This document shows, piece by piece, positions 23,096 through 32,692 of a stretch of DNA of 64,000 nucleotides (position 1 is the first letter of the stretch; every line of letters starts with the position of its first letter). Source of the DNA: Chromatium okenii. Lineage in GTDB: Bacteria; Pseudomonadota; Gammaproteobacteria; Chromatiales; Chromatiaceae. The stretch spans positions 1 through 64,000 of the forward strand of contig NZ_NRRQ01000014.1 in assembly GCF_016583745.1 (NCBI RefSeq), given 5' to 3'. Under the pieces are notes generated by a model that ran no database searches, was not told the origin of the DNA, and was given only the letters and a program-made list of their open reading frames with translations. Both the position numbers and the translations under genes were made by a program.

Positions 23096-24852
23096 CTGTT
23101 CCCACTCGTCATTTTGATGCGCTCATCATCGGCGCAGGCGGCGCGGGGCTGAATGCCGCGCTGCAATTAGCCAGCGCCGAGCTGCGCGTTGCCGTTGTCT
23201 CCAAAGTGTTCCCGACGCGCTCGCACACCGTCGCTGCGCAGGGTGGCGTCAATGCGGCGCTCGCCAATGTGATGCCCGATTCGTGGCATTGGCACATGTT
23301 CGATACCGTGAAAGGTTCGGATTATCTCGGCGATCAGGACGCGATTGAGTTTATGTGCCGCGAGGCGATTCCGACTGTGTACGAGTTGGAACATGCTGGA
23401 GTGCCGTTTTCGCGGCTGGCGGACGGCAAAATTTATCAACGTCCGTTTGGTGGGCAAAGTCAGCATTTTGGCGGTGAGCAGGCGGCGCGGACGTGCGCGG
23501 CAGCGGATCGCACGGGACACGCGATTTTGCACACGCTGTATCAGCAAAACATCCGCGCTCGCACCCATTTTTTTGATGAGTTTTTCGCGCTCGATCTGGT
23601 GCGCGATGCTGACGATGTGATCTGCGGGGCGCTGGCGCTGGAAATTGAAAGCGGGCAGCCGCTGTTGATTGAAGCCAAAGCGATTTTGCTGGCGACTGGC
23701 GGCTGGGGGCAGGTCTTCCGCACCACGTCAAATGCGCACATCAACACCGGCGATGGTGCGGCAATGGCGTTGCGAGCGGGCATCCCTTTGATGGATATGG
23801 AGTTTTTCCAATTTCATCCGACCGGAATTGCTGGCAAAGGAATGTTAATCAGCGAAGGCACTCGCGGCGAAGGCGGCTACCTCATCAATAAAGACGGCGA
23901 GCGATTTATGGAACGCTACGCGCCGCGAGCCAAAGATTTAGCCAGCCGCGACGTGGTGGCTCGCGCCATCGTCACCGAGGTCAAAGCGGGGCGCGGCTGC
24001 GGAGCACACGGCGATCATGTGTTGCTCAAATTGGATCATTTGGACGAGGCGCTGATTGCCAAACGGCTGCCGGGAATTCGGGAATCGAGCAAAATTTTCG
24101 CCGGCGTTGATCCGGCAGTCGCACCGATTCCGGTGTTCCCCACTGCGCATTACGCGATGGGCGGCATTCCGACCGACCGCTTTGGGCGGGTGATTGTGCC
24201 TGCCGGACGCGGTGAGGAAGTGGTGGCGGGGCTATATGCGGCGGGCGAATGCGCTTGCGCCTCGGTACACGGCGCGAATCGGCTGGGCGGCAATTCGCTG
24301 CTCGACATTCTCGTGTTTGGGCGGCTGGCTGGGAAAGACATCATTGATTTTGTAAAAGAAAATCCATATCAGCGCCCGACTGCGGCAGCGAGTTTGGAAA
24401 CGGCACTGGCGCGATTGACGCGCTGGGATCAGCACGGCGCGGGAATTGCGGTGGCGACGTTGCGGGCAGAATTCCGCAAATGTATGGAAGATCACGCGGG
24501 CGTATTTCGCACCGAAGACGTGATGACAGAAGGCTATAACAAGCTGTGCGCGTTGCGCGAGCAATTAGCAGATGTGCGATTAAGCGATCATTCCAAAGTA
24601 TTCAATACGGCGCGAATTGAAGCGTTGGAATTAGTGAATATGATGGATGTAGGAATGGCAATTGCGGTATCGGCATTGCAACGTCGTGAAAGTCGCGGGG
24701 CGCATTCCCGACCGGATTATCCAGCGCGTGACGATCAGAATTGGTTAAAACACAGTTTATATTATCAAGATGGCGACCGGATGGATTATAAACCTGTGCG
24801 CACCAAGCCATTAACTGTTGATTCTTTTCCGCCGCAAGCGCGGGTGTATTAA
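23092..24852 (+). CDS. sdhA: Succinate dehydrogenase flavoprotein subunit
   Basis: FAD-containing catalytic subunit, 586 aa. Motifs are the dinucleotide-binding [11 protein letters not shown], the FAD-attachment histidine in [10 protein letters not shown], the substrate region [21 protein letters not shown] and the late segment [19 protein letters not shown]. The C-terminus is the usual SdhA helical domain with [14 protein letters not shown]. The ATG at 23092 overlaps sdhD. The gene is followed directly by a terminator: sdhB, normally next, is absent. Confidence 0.96.
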   Translation: MTVPTRHFDALIIGAGGAGLNAALQLASAELRVAVVSKVFPTRSHTVAAQGGVNAALANVMPDSWHWHMFDTVKGSDYLGDQDAIEFMCREAIPTVYELEHAGVPFSRLADGKIYQRPFGGQSQHFGGEQAARTCAAADRTGHAILHTLYQQNIRARTHFFDEFFALDLVRDADDVICGALALEIESGQPLLIEAKAILLATGGWGQVFRTTSNAHINTGDGAAMALRAGIPLMDMEFFQFHPTGIAGKGMLISEGTRGEGGYLINKDGERFMERYAPRAKDLASRDVVARAIVTEVKAGRGCGAHGDHVLLKLDHLDEALIAKRLPGIRESSKIFAGVDPAVAPIPVFPTAHYAMGGIPTDRFGRVIVPAGRGEEVVAGLYAAGECACASVHGANRLGGNSLLDILVFGRLAGKDIIDFVKENPYQRPTAAASLETALARLTRWDQHGAGIAVATLRAEFRKCMEDHAGVFRTEDVMTEGYNKLCALREQLADVRLSDHSKVFNTARIEALELVNMMDVGMAIAVSALQRRESRGAHSRPDYPARDDQNWLKHSLYYQDGDRMDYKPVRTKPLTVDSFPPQARVY

Positions 24853-24873
24853 GTAAAACTTTATCTAAACCTG

Positions 24874-24905
24874 CGCCCGCTTTGTGACATCAAGCGGGCG
24901 TTTTT
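24874..24905 (+). terminator. Rho-independent terminator after sdhA
   Basis: CGCCCGCTT, nine bases (TGTGACATC) and AAGCGGGCG form a perfect nine-pair stem followed by TTTTT. It closes the plus-strand moa-sdh operon and lies just beyond the end of the convergent mrpE-like gene. Confidence 0.9.
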
Positions 24906-24912
24906 GATGTGT

Positions 24913-25392
24913 TTAAATCCGCATAATGCCGCGTTCCATCTCACCTTTAATGATTTCACCAGCTTGTTCAGGAGTGGCATCTTCAACTGCCAGCCAATGA
25001 ATATAAACCGCTTCCGGTTCCATTTCTAAGGTGATGGTGCCGGGCGTTAAAGTAATGCTATTAGCGAGAATTAAACGCTGATACGGCGTGGTTAATTGCG
25101 TGGGAACCCGCACGATGCCGGGGTTAATTGGCAACTTAGGATTAAGAACCCGCATTGCCACATCAACGTTAGCCAACACCAACGCTTTCAAAAAGATCGG
25201 AAAATACGCCAACAAACCCAATACACTCCATTGCCGCGTGGTGGTTTCTGCCGGAATAGTCAACCACACGATGACAGTAGTAATGACGATGCCAGCGAGG
25301 ATTTCTTGGTAGTGAAAAGAATTGGTTAATCCCAACCACACCACGAATAAAACCGCGCCCCACTGCATTTGATTAACGCTAATACGCTGCAT
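24913..25392 (-). CDS. Na+/H+ antiporter subunit E (MrpE/MnhE-like)
   Basis: The 159-residue protein has two to three N-terminal hydrophobic segments and the MrpE-type core with LPINPGIVRVPTQLTTP, LANSITLTPGTITLE and a final IHWLAVED. MrpE proteins are accessory subunits of multisubunit cation/proton antiporters and of related membrane-bound hydrogenases. I chose the ATG at 25392 because AAGGA is nine bases upstream. It starts two bases after a NuoI-like ferredoxin gene and has no other mrp genes nearby. Confidence 0.85.
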   Translation of the reverse strand: MQRISVNQMQWGAVLFVVWLGLTNSFHYQEILAGIVITTVIVWLTIPAETTTRQWSVLGLLAYFPIFLKALVLANVDVAMRVLNPKLPINPGIVRVPTQLTTPYQRLILANSITLTPGTITLEMEPEAVYIHWLAVEDATPEQAGEIIKGEMERGIMRI

Positions 25393-25394
25393 AA

Positions 25395-25787
25395 TTAACA
25401 ATCCTTGGGCATGTATAAAAAGCTATTGGCATCCGCACTAGCATAGCTGTATTCACTGTCAAGCCGCAAGGAATCTGGACCGCAAACATCGGTACATAAA
25501 CCACACCAACAACAGCGCCCATAATCAATACGAGGCACCAAACCGCTGGCGTTTTTAGGATTGATTTTTCCCACTGCTTCGACCATATCAATGGCTTCAT
25601 TCATACAGATGTCTTGGCAGTTTCCACACCCAACACACAGGCTCAAACTATTCAAATGAAACCCACGATAACCAATCACATCTTGGCGTTTTTCTAATGG
25701 ATAATTTAAAGTATGCGGTTGTTTTACCGTGAATTTAAGCGCACCAAAGGGCTGAATGAGCCCCTTAATATCAAGAGTCCAAGCCAT
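25395..25787 (-). CDS. NuoI-like 2x[4Fe-4S] ferredoxin
   Basis: The 130-residue protein has two complete cluster motifs, CVGCGNCQDIC and CCWCGLCTDVC, in the arrangement of complex I subunit I and of the ferredoxin subunits of membrane-bound hydrogenases. The N-terminus MAWTLDIKGLIQPFGALKF is unlike NuoI of the same operon. The ATG at 25787 has AAGGTGA upstream. It follows nuoN by 156 bp and is paired with an MrpE-like gene, suggesting an Mbh/Mrp-type redox module attached to the nuo operon. Which enzyme it serves is not known. Confidence 0.8.
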   Translation of the reverse strand: MAWTLDIKGLIQPFGALKFTVKQPHTLNYPLEKRQDVIGYRGFHLNSLSLCVGCGNCQDICMNEAIDMVEAVGKINPKNASGLVPRIDYGRCCWCGLCTDVCGPDSLRLDSEYSYASADANSFLYMPKDC

Positions 25788-25906
25788 GAGAATCACCTTG
25801 CAATTGCGGTGGAAATCGGTTGTCCAGCAGCGCGTCAATTGGGTTTAAGCAATGCTTGTTTGCGAGCGGTTGCTGAACGTCGCGATGAAATTAAGTGCGG
25901 GGAGGT

Positions 25907-25930
25907 GGCGACTGATGGTTATCAGTCGCC
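25907..25930. other. Strong hairpin between nuoN and the ferredoxin gene
   Basis: GGCGACTGAT, GGTT and ATCAGTCGCC form a perfect ten-pair stem with a four-base loop. Neither side has a T-run, so it may be an mRNA-stabilising or processing element, or a Rho-dependent pause, rather than a standard terminator. It sits in the 156-bp gap after nuoN. Confidence 0.6.
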
Positions 25931-25943
25931 GTTGGATAGCAGA

Positions 25944-27383
25944 TTAAATGAAAGCGGATTGGCAGAGGGATAACAATGCGGTTGGAAATAGCCCCAGCAT
26001 TAAAAGAATTAAACCGTTAAATGTCATTGCAAACCGCACGCCACCAGTGGTGACAAGTGGCGGTGCATTCAATACGGCACGATCAAAGTAAATGAACTTA
26101 ATCACGCGCAAATAATAAAATGCGCCAATGACCGAGAAGAATACTGCCACTAATGCTAACCACAAAAGATCAATACGAATGACCGCTTCTAAGACTAATA
26201 ACTTCGCCATAAAACCAACAGTTGGCGGCACTCCAGCCATAGAGAACATGATGATCGTCATCATTGCCGCATACCAAGCATCACGATCATTTAATCCTTT
26301 TAGGTCTTCAAGCGTTTCGGCATCAAAACCTTTACGGCTTAAAATCAACAAAATACCAAAGGCACCAGCCGCCATGAGCGCATAGACAATCGCGTAAAAC
26401 ATTGCCGACGCATATCCTTGCGTTGATCCCGCCAGCAGACCGAGAAAAATAAAACCAACATGTGAAATCGTCGAATACGCCAACATTCGTTTGATATTCG
26501 ATTGCGCAATTGCCACTAAATTGCCAAGTCCCATAGAGAGAACGGCTAAAATCAGCAGCATTCCTTGCCAATCCGCGTGTAATTCCTGCAATCCATCAAC
26601 CAGCATCCGCGTCGCCAAAGCAAAAGCCGCTATTTTTGGTGCGCTACCTAGAATTAAAACTGCGGGTGTTGGTGCGCCTTCATAAATATCGGGTACCCAC
26701 ATGTGAAATGGCACCGCGCCAAACTTAAAGCCAATACCAATCACTAAAAAGACGATACCAAATACCAATACTTCATTCGCCATACCCTGTTCAGAAACCG
26801 CTTGCGCGACCGCGCCAAACTCAACACTGCCGGTAGCTCCATACAGCATGGAAATTCCATACAGCAACATGCCAGAACCAAGCGCACCCAGCACAAAGTA
26901 TTTCATTGCCGCTTCCGCGCCTTTTTTCGACTCACGATCAAAAGCAACTAACGCATACAAAGACAGGGCTTGCAGTTCAAGACCAAGATAAACCGTCAAG
27001 AAACTATTTGCCGATGCCATAACCAACATGCCAAGAACTGCAAATAGTCCTAGAACGTAAAATTCACCCACCAACATATCCCGATCTTTTAGCCAAGGAC
27101 GGGCGTAAATAAATCCCAGCACGCTAACAACGAGAATGGCACCTTTTAATAAATCACTGATGCCATCTTGAATCAGATTGCCATCAAAGAAAATCTGACG
27201 ATCACCGCCACCAACAACGCCAGTGAGCGCAATTGCGATGATTAGACCAATCAAAGTCAGCGTGTGATTCACATCTTTGTTTTTATCTTGCAAATAAAGA
27301 TCAACCACAAGCACTAAACAAGCTGTGATTAAAACAGCGATCTCCGGCAAAATGGCGATCAGATTAGCGACATCAAATTGCAT
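25944..27383 (-). CDS. nuoN: NADH-quinone oxidoreductase subunit N
   Basis: Antiporter-like proton-pumping subunit of complex I, 479 aa, fourteen predicted membrane helices. The proton_antipo_M core shows GIGFKFGAVPFHMWVPDIYEGAPTP, with the Lys and downstream residues of the half-channel, and KRMLAYSTISHVGF. The ATG lies 60 bp after the inserted lipoprotein gene. It is the last nuo gene. Confidence 0.96.
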   Translation of the reverse strand: MQFDVANLIAILPEIAVLITACLVLVVDLYLQDKNKDVNHTLTLIGLIIAIALTGVVGGGDRQIFFDGNLIQDGISDLLKGAILVVSVLGFIYARPWLKDRDMLVGEFYVLGLFAVLGMLVMASANSFLTVYLGLELQALSLYALVAFDRESKKGAEAAMKYFVLGALGSGMLLYGISMLYGATGSVEFGAVAQAVSEQGMANEVLVFGIVFLVIGIGFKFGAVPFHMWVPDIYEGAPTPAVLILGSAPKIAAFALATRMLVDGLQELHADWQGMLLILAVLSMGLGNLVAIAQSNIKRMLAYSTISHVGFIFLGLLAGSTQGYASAMFYAIVYALMAAGAFGILLILSRKGFDAETLEDLKGLNDRDAWYAAMMTIIMFSMAGVPPTVGFMAKLLVLEAVIRIDLLWLALVAVFFSVIGAFYYLRVIKFIYFDRAVLNAPPLVTTGGVRFAMTFNGLILLMLGLFPTALLSLCQSAFI

Positions 27384-27443
27384 GTGGTTTATCCAAAGTT
27401 CTGAGACATCGGGTGATTCTGAGAAACCAATACTGAACTTATC

Positions 27444-28010
27444 TCAGTGATGCGGTGTGTATGGTAGTGAAGAATGATGGAGATTAATTAGCAGCTTACC
27501 ATTGCCATCTTTCACATAACCAAAAGTAAACTCAACTTTTGTTTCTTTACCAGTCTTGGCGTCAGTGAAATAATAATTCCCCATCGCCGTCGCTGAATGC
27601 GTGTTGACATCGATTCCTGCATTTTCAAACCTTACCTTACTCCAAGGTTGAATCGCAAAACCATGATCTTCATGTATGTTTCCGGTTACAAAATACGAAA
27701 TTGCATCCGTTTTATTCAAGCGAAACTGCCGTTCAGCAGCCTTTGTAGGCTTAAACAAAACAGTGCCTTCATCGTAAGCGTAAAGGTTATCGACAACTTG
27801 TGCAGCCAACGCTTTATAATTTTTTCTTTTTGTATATGCGTTGCCAATTGCGACGATAGCATCCGCCCATTCTTTTTGGGCGCGGACAACATCATCTTCA
27901 GAAATGCCAGTGATAACGCACTGCGCACTCTGATATGTTTTCAGTGGCGACGCCGAGCAACCAAGTATTGCTGGGAACACTAACAATAAAAGAAGTAACT
28001 TCTTTGTCAT
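27444..28010 (-). CDS. Lipoprotein of the SnoaL/DUF4440-like fold, inserted in nuo operon
   Basis: The 188-residue protein has a signal peptide with lipobox AILGC (Cys18), so it should be membrane-anchored on the periplasmic side. The rest resembles cystatin-like NTF2/SnoaL proteins, some of which are annotated as phosphoribosyl-AMP cyclohydrolase-like; telling segments are GTVLFKPTKAAERQFR, EDHGFAIQPWSKVRFENAGI and LLINLHHSSLPY. No complex I role is known for this family. It separates nuoM (86 bp away) from nuoN (60 bp), gaps wider than most in the operon. Confidence 0.8.
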   Translation of the reverse strand: MTKKLLLLLLVFPAILGCSASPLKTYQSAQCVITGISEDDVVRAQKEWADAIVAIGNAYTKRKNYKALAAQVVDNLYAYDEGTVLFKPTKAAERQFRLNKTDAISYFVTGNIHEDHGFAIQPWSKVRFENAGIDVNTHSATAMGNYYFTDAKTGKETKVEFTFGYVKDGNGKLLINLHHSSLPYTPHH

Positions 28011-28040
28011 TATATTACTTCCTTTGCCAAGATGGATTCA

Positions 28041-28075
28041 AATTAACCGTTAGGTACACGCCATTTCGGTTAATT
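28041..28075. repeat. Inverted repeat between nuoM and the lipoprotein gene
   Basis: Nine-base arms AATTAACCG and CGGTTAATT flank 17 bases. It lies directly after the nuoM stop in minus-strand order and could be an mRNA stem or a mark of the event that inserted the lipoprotein gene. Confidence 0.4.
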
Positions 28076-28096
28076 AACAACTCGCTAAATGCAACC

Positions 28097-29674
28097 TTAG
28101 TTGTTCGGAACGGCTACGATTGGCTCAGGATGTGTCAACACACAATCGGAACGTTCAGAACTAGGCAACTTACAAGTGGTGACTTGAACTACTAAGTTTT
28201 CAACTGTCGTGTGCATAACGTTGACCAAAGGTGCTGGCCAAATACCGAGCGCAAGCACTGCAATTGCTAAAACTGCAAGATTAAATGTCTCGCGTTGGTC
28301 GATGTCTTTTAATGCTGCAACCTTGTCATTTTTTACTTCACCGAAAATAACACGCTTAACCATCCATAAGGTAAAAGCGGCTGCCAAAATTAATGTCATT
28401 GCTGCAAGCACTGCCCACCAAAAATCGGCGCGAAATGTTGCCAAAATGACCATGAATTCACCAACAAATCCTGATGTGCCCGGCAGTCCGGCATTTGCCA
28501 TTGCAAAAAAAACGACAAAAGCGCCATACCAAGGCATGGTATTGATTACCCCGCCGTAGTCTGCAATTTCCCGTGAATGAACTCGGTCGTAAAGCACACC
28601 AACACAAAGGAAGAGCGCTCCAGAAATAAATCCGTGTGAAATCATCTGTACCATGCCGCCTTCAATGCCCATGATAGAACCAGAAGACAACGCTGGATTT
28701 TGCGCAATGGTGAATACAATGAAGAAGCCGAGCGTTACAAATCCCATGTGCGCAATAGAAGAATAGGCAATCAGCTTTTTCATATCCTGCTGCACGAGCG
28801 CAACAAACCCGATGTAGAGAATAGCAATCAGTGATAATGCAACAATTAGCCAAGTGAGTGAAGCACTTGCATCTGGTGTAATTGGCATGGAAAAGCGTAA
28901 AAATCCGTAGCCACCAATTTTAAGCATGATTGCCGCTAAAATAACTGAGCCACCGGTTGGCGCTTCCACATGCGCATCTGGTAACCAAGTGTGCACCGGA
29001 AACATGGGCACCTTTACCGCGAAAGCGAGCAAAAAAGCTAAAAAGATAAGTGTTTGGGCAGTGATGCCTAGCTGCATTTCTTGAAAATCTAAAATACTAA
29101 AACTGCCAGATTGAAAATACATATAAATCAGTGCGACCAGCATGAACACCGAGCCGAGAAAGGTGTATAGGAAAAATTTAATAGTCGCATAAACGCGATT
29201 GGGTCCGCCCCAAACGCCGATGATAATAAACATCGGAATCAACATCGCTTCCCAAAACACATAAAACAAAATGCCATCCAAAGCTGAAAAAACACCAACC
29301 ATGATGCCATTCATAATCAGGAACGCAGTCATGTATTGTGCAGGTTTATATGTAATGACTTCCCAACCAGCAACAATCACAAAAATTGTGATAAACGTTG
29401 TTAACACAATCAGCGGCATTGAAATCCCGTCAACGCCTAAATAATATTCAACGTTAAATGTTGGTATCCACGCTGATCGTTCAACAAATTGCATCTGTGC
29501 CGTATTGGAATCAAAACCAATCCACAACCCAATACTTAATAAAAACGTGAGCACTGCAAAGAAAAGCGCGGTCCATTTGGAAATACTAGGAGACTTTTCG
29601 CCACTCGCCAAAACGACGATACCACCAACAATAGGCAGCCAAATAACTAACGTCAGCAAGGGAAATTCATTCAT
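28097..29674 (-). CDS. nuoM: NADH-quinone oxidoreductase subunit M
   Basis: Second antiporter-like subunit of complex I, 525 aa, fourteen predicted helices. Key features include FVFWEAMLIPMF-type FYVFWEAMLIPMF with the conserved Glu, FAVKVPMFPVHTWLPDAHVEAP and KKLIAYSSIAHMGF. It starts 18 bp after nuoL. The C-terminus has a soluble tail with ERSDCVLTHPEP. Confidence 0.97.
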   Translation of the reverse strand: MNEFPLLTLVIWLPIVGGIVVLASGEKSPSISKWTALFFAVLTFLLSIGLWIGFDSNTAQMQFVERSAWIPTFNVEYYLGVDGISMPLIVLTTFITIFVIVAGWEVITYKPAQYMTAFLIMNGIMVGVFSALDGILFYVFWEAMLIPMFIIIGVWGGPNRVYATIKFFLYTFLGSVFMLVALIYMYFQSGSFSILDFQEMQLGITAQTLIFLAFLLAFAVKVPMFPVHTWLPDAHVEAPTGGSVILAAIMLKIGGYGFLRFSMPITPDASASLTWLIVALSLIAILYIGFVALVQQDMKKLIAYSSIAHMGFVTLGFFIVFTIAQNPALSSGSIMGIEGGMVQMISHGFISGALFLCVGVLYDRVHSREIADYGGVINTMPWYGAFVVFFAMANAGLPGTSGFVGEFMVILATFRADFWWAVLAAMTLILAAAFTLWMVKRVIFGEVKNDKVAALKDIDQRETFNLAVLAIAVLALGIWPAPLVNVMHTTVENLVVQVTTCKLPSSERSDCVLTHPEPIVAVPNN

Positions 29675-29692
29675 TGCATGTGTCTCAGCGCG

Positions 29693-31699
29693 TCAAAACA
29701 TCACGAAGAATGTCAAAAGGCCGATTAGCCCGACGATCATCGCAATAGCATAATCATAGAGATAGCCAGTTTGCAGGCGACGTGCCCATTGCGCCATGTG
29801 CGCTACACGCCACGCCGAACCATTGACGATCATCCCGTCAATAAGCGTTCGATCACCTGTCAACCACAGCATCCGTCCTAGGTCACGGCTACCACCAGCA
29901 AGAACGCGCTGGTTAAAATCATCAAAGCCATATTTATCTTGCAGAAGCTGAGTAACTGGACCACCAGCCGCCTGAATTTGAGCGTCAATCTTTGGATTCC
30001 AGCGGAATACTGCCCACCAAATAATGATTGCTAAACCTAAACCAGTCATTGCTAAAAAGAATGGTAAAGCGGTGATTCCATGTTGAACAAATGCGGCTTG
30101 ACCATGCCAATGCTCACGCAAGTGATGCAAAGTGTCGTGTTCATGTGCAACAACAATTGGATTCCAATTTCCAGAGGCAAACCAATTATCTATTAGCAAA
30201 GGCTCCACTGCATACCATCCAATAAAAATGGATGGAATCGCTAACAGTACTAGCGGTAAAGTTACAACCCAAGATGTTTCGTGCAAGTGATGTTTCGTAT
30301 GTTCATCCATACGTTCCTTGCCGTGAAAAACTAGGAAGTACATCCTAAAGCTGTAAAGCGCCGTAATTAAAACGCCTACGGTCAGTAATAGCGTGGCGTA
30401 GCCTGAACCAAAAATTTGGGAAGAACCAACGGCTTCAATAATCGCGTCTTTAGAGAAAAAACCAGAAAATCCGGGAAATCCAATCAACGCTAACGAGCCA
30501 AAAAGAGCAGTCAACCAAGTAATTGGCATGTATTTACGCAGACCACCCATCTGACTAATGTCTTGCTTATGATGCAACGCAATGATTACAGAACCTGCCG
30601 CTAAAAACAGTAAAGCCTTGAAAAAAGCATGAGTCATCAAATGAAAGATGCCTGCGGCATAAGCGGAAGCACCAAGTGCAGTAACCATATACCCTAATTG
30701 TGACAGGGTTGAATACGCGACAACACGCTTAATATCGTTTTGAACAAGACCAATTAGCCCCATGAAAAAGGCTGTACTTGAACCGATAATTAAGATGAAA
30801 CTCAAAGCCGTTTCAGAAAGTTCATAAAGCGGCGACATCCGCGCTACCATGAATACACCAGCAGTAACCATAGTTGCCGCGTGAATCAATGCTGAAATTG
30901 GTGTAGGACCTTCCATTGAATCCGGTAGCCAAACGTGCAACGGGACTTGCGCTGATTTTCCCATTGCACCAACGAATAACAGAATACAGATTAAGGTCAT
31001 TAACGATGTGCCACCAAAGAGCGCAACTTCAGTGTTTGCTAATTCAGGTGCTCGCGCAAACACCTCTACATAATCCATTGAGTTAAAGTACATGCCAACG
31101 GCGGCAATGCCAAGAATAAATCCAAAGTCGCCAACGCGGTTGACTAAAAATGCTTTGAAGTTAGCAAAGATCGCAGTTTCACGAGTTGACCAGAAACCAA
31201 TCAATAAGTAGGACACTAAACCAACAGCTTCCCAACCGAAAAACAACTGCATGAAGTTATTGGACATTACCAACATCAACATGGAAAAGGTAAACAGGGA
31301 AATGTAACTGAAAAACCGTTGATAGCTGTTGCGCCCTGTAAGCGCACCATGTGGCCAGTTATGTTCGTCGTCAGCCATATATCCGATGGTATAAATATGT
31401 ACCATCAATGAAACAAAACTGACTGTAGCCATCATTAATACAGTCAATTTATCGACTAAAAAGCCAACTTCAAAGTGTATTCCATCTGACACCATCCAAG
31501 TGTAAATGGTGTCGTTAAAAACTGGTTGGTCATGCCAGATGAACTGCGACAACACCCATAATGAAAGCGCAGCAGAAACGCCAACGCCAACAATCGTTAC
31601 CGAATGCGCACCGCGACGCCCAATTTTACCGCCAAAGAAACCGGCGATAATGGCACCGATTAGCGGTGCGAGCACAATAGTCAGGTAGACGTTTTCCAT
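29693..31699 (-). CDS. nuoL: NADH-quinone oxidoreductase subunit L
   Basis: Distal proton-pumping subunit, 668 aa. The antiporter core includes FFGWEAVGLVSYLLIGFW, AMGKSAQVPLHVWLPDSMEGPTP and KRVVAYSTLSQLGYM. The long C-terminal part (about 500-668) ends in a membrane helix and should carry the lateral helix HL. It starts 55 bp after nuoK. Confidence 0.97.
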   Translation of the reverse strand: MENVYLTIVLAPLIGAIIAGFFGGKIGRRGAHSVTIVGVGVSAALSLWVLSQFIWHDQPVFNDTIYTWMVSDGIHFEVGFLVDKLTVLMMATVSFVSLMVHIYTIGYMADDEHNWPHGALTGRNSYQRFFSYISLFTFSMLMLVMSNNFMQLFFGWEAVGLVSYLLIGFWSTRETAIFANFKAFLVNRVGDFGFILGIAAVGMYFNSMDYVEVFARAPELANTEVALFGGTSLMTLICILLFVGAMGKSAQVPLHVWLPDSMEGPTPISALIHAATMVTAGVFMVARMSPLYELSETALSFILIIGSSTAFFMGLIGLVQNDIKRVVAYSTLSQLGYMVTALGASAYAAGIFHLMTHAFFKALLFLAAGSVIIALHHKQDISQMGGLRKYMPITWLTALFGSLALIGFPGFSGFFSKDAIIEAVGSSQIFGSGYATLLLTVGVLITALYSFRMYFLVFHGKERMDEHTKHHLHETSWVVTLPLVLLAIPSIFIGWYAVEPLLIDNWFASGNWNPIVVAHEHDTLHHLREHWHGQAAFVQHGITALPFFLAMTGLGLAIIIWWAVFRWNPKIDAQIQAAGGPVTQLLQDKYGFDDFNQRVLAGGSRDLGRMLWLTGDRTLIDGMIVNGSAWRVAHMAQWARRLQTGYLYDYAIAMIVGLIGLLTFFVMF

Positions 31700-31754
31700 C
31701 TCTTCGTTGGCTCTTTACGCTGATCTTGTGAGGGGGATGAACAACATTTCTAAA

Positions 31755-32060
31755 TTAACCTTTTAATGCGTCGAGGTCTTCAACGTTGATTGTTCTCCGC
31801 TTGCGGAACAGTACAACTAATATCGCTAATCCAATTGCAGCTTCTGCCGCTGCTACGGTGAGAATGAAAAAGACAAATACCTGCCCCGCCATATCATCAA
31901 GGAAGTGCGAGAAGGCTATGAAATTGACGTTCACTGCCAAAAGCATCAGTTCAATGCACATCAAAAGCAAAATAACATTTTTACGGTTTAAGAAGATTCC
32001 AGCAACAGCAATGGAAAACAGCAAACCGCTGAAAACTAAGTAGTCGGAAAGTGCAATCAT
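31755..32060 (-). CDS. nuoK: NADH-quinone oxidoreductase subunit K
   Basis: Small three-helix subunit of 101 residues. The two buried glutamates of the proton path are seen in [17 protein letters not shown] and [17 protein letters not shown]. The start overlaps the nuoJ stop (ATGA). Confidence 0.97.
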   Translation of the reverse strand: MIALSDYLVFSGLLFSIAVAGIFLNRKNVILLLMCIELMLLAVNVNFIAFSHFLDDMAGQVFVFFILTVAAAEAAIGLAILVVLFRKRRTINVEDLDALKG

Positions 32061-32680
32061 GCCGAATCTTCCTTTTCAAAAGGTTCTGAAGCCATTTTAA
32101 CAATCCGAATCCGATCAATCCCTTTTTTGACAAGCACTTGACGCGCCGGATCAATATACTTGTTTTCAGGACGTCGCCGCAGTGTTAAACGAATTGCTGC
32201 AACAATTGCAACTAATAAAATGACCGCCGCAATCTCAACAGGATAGAGATAAACCGTATACAGCAAAAGTCCCAATTCTCGAGTATTATTGAGACTGGAA
32301 TCTGCCGCATCAGGTGCCGGAAACGCTGACAGGTTAAAGGTTTCTGAACCAACAACCAAAAATATCTCAATAGCCATTACTAGGGTAACAATCGCCCCTA
32401 AAGGCAAATAACGGATAAATCCGGCACGCAAAGCAGCAAGATCAATATCGAGCATCATTACAACAAACAAAAATAGCACCATTACGGCGCCGACATAAAC
32501 AAGGACTAAAACAATCCCTAAAAATTCAGCTTCTAACAAAATCCATAGTGCTGCGCTTGTTACAAATGCTAATACTAAAAAAAGCACAGAATGAACAGGG
32601 TTTCGCCGCGTAATCACCATGCCTGAAGCCCAGAGAGTGATGAGCGCAAAGACGTAAAAAAGAAATTTTTCAAAGCCCAT
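32057..32680 (-). CDS. nuoJ: NADH-quinone oxidoreductase subunit J
   Basis: Five-helix membrane subunit of 207 aa. The third helix has the conserved [18 protein letters not shown] segment with its pi-bulge region. The soluble C-terminal tail (about residues 165-207) is somewhat long. It follows nuoI by 12 bp. Confidence 0.96.
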   Translation of the reverse strand: MGFEKFLFYVFALITLWASGMVITRRNPVHSVLFLVLAFVTSAALWILLEAEFLGIVLVLVYVGAVMVLFLFVVMMLDIDLAALRAGFIRYLPLGAIVTLVMAIEIFLVVGSETFNLSAFPAPDAADSSLNNTRELGLLLYTVYLYPVEIAAVILLVAIVAAIRLTLRRRPENKYIDPARQVLVKKGIDRIRIVKMASEPFEKEDSA

Positions 32681-32692
32681 GATTCATCTCGC

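Noticed and set aside
25713-25973. Plus-strand ORF between the ferredoxin gene and nuoN
   Set aside because: It crosses the start of the ferredoxin gene, the hairpin and the end of nuoN, has no ribosome binding site and no recognisable motif.
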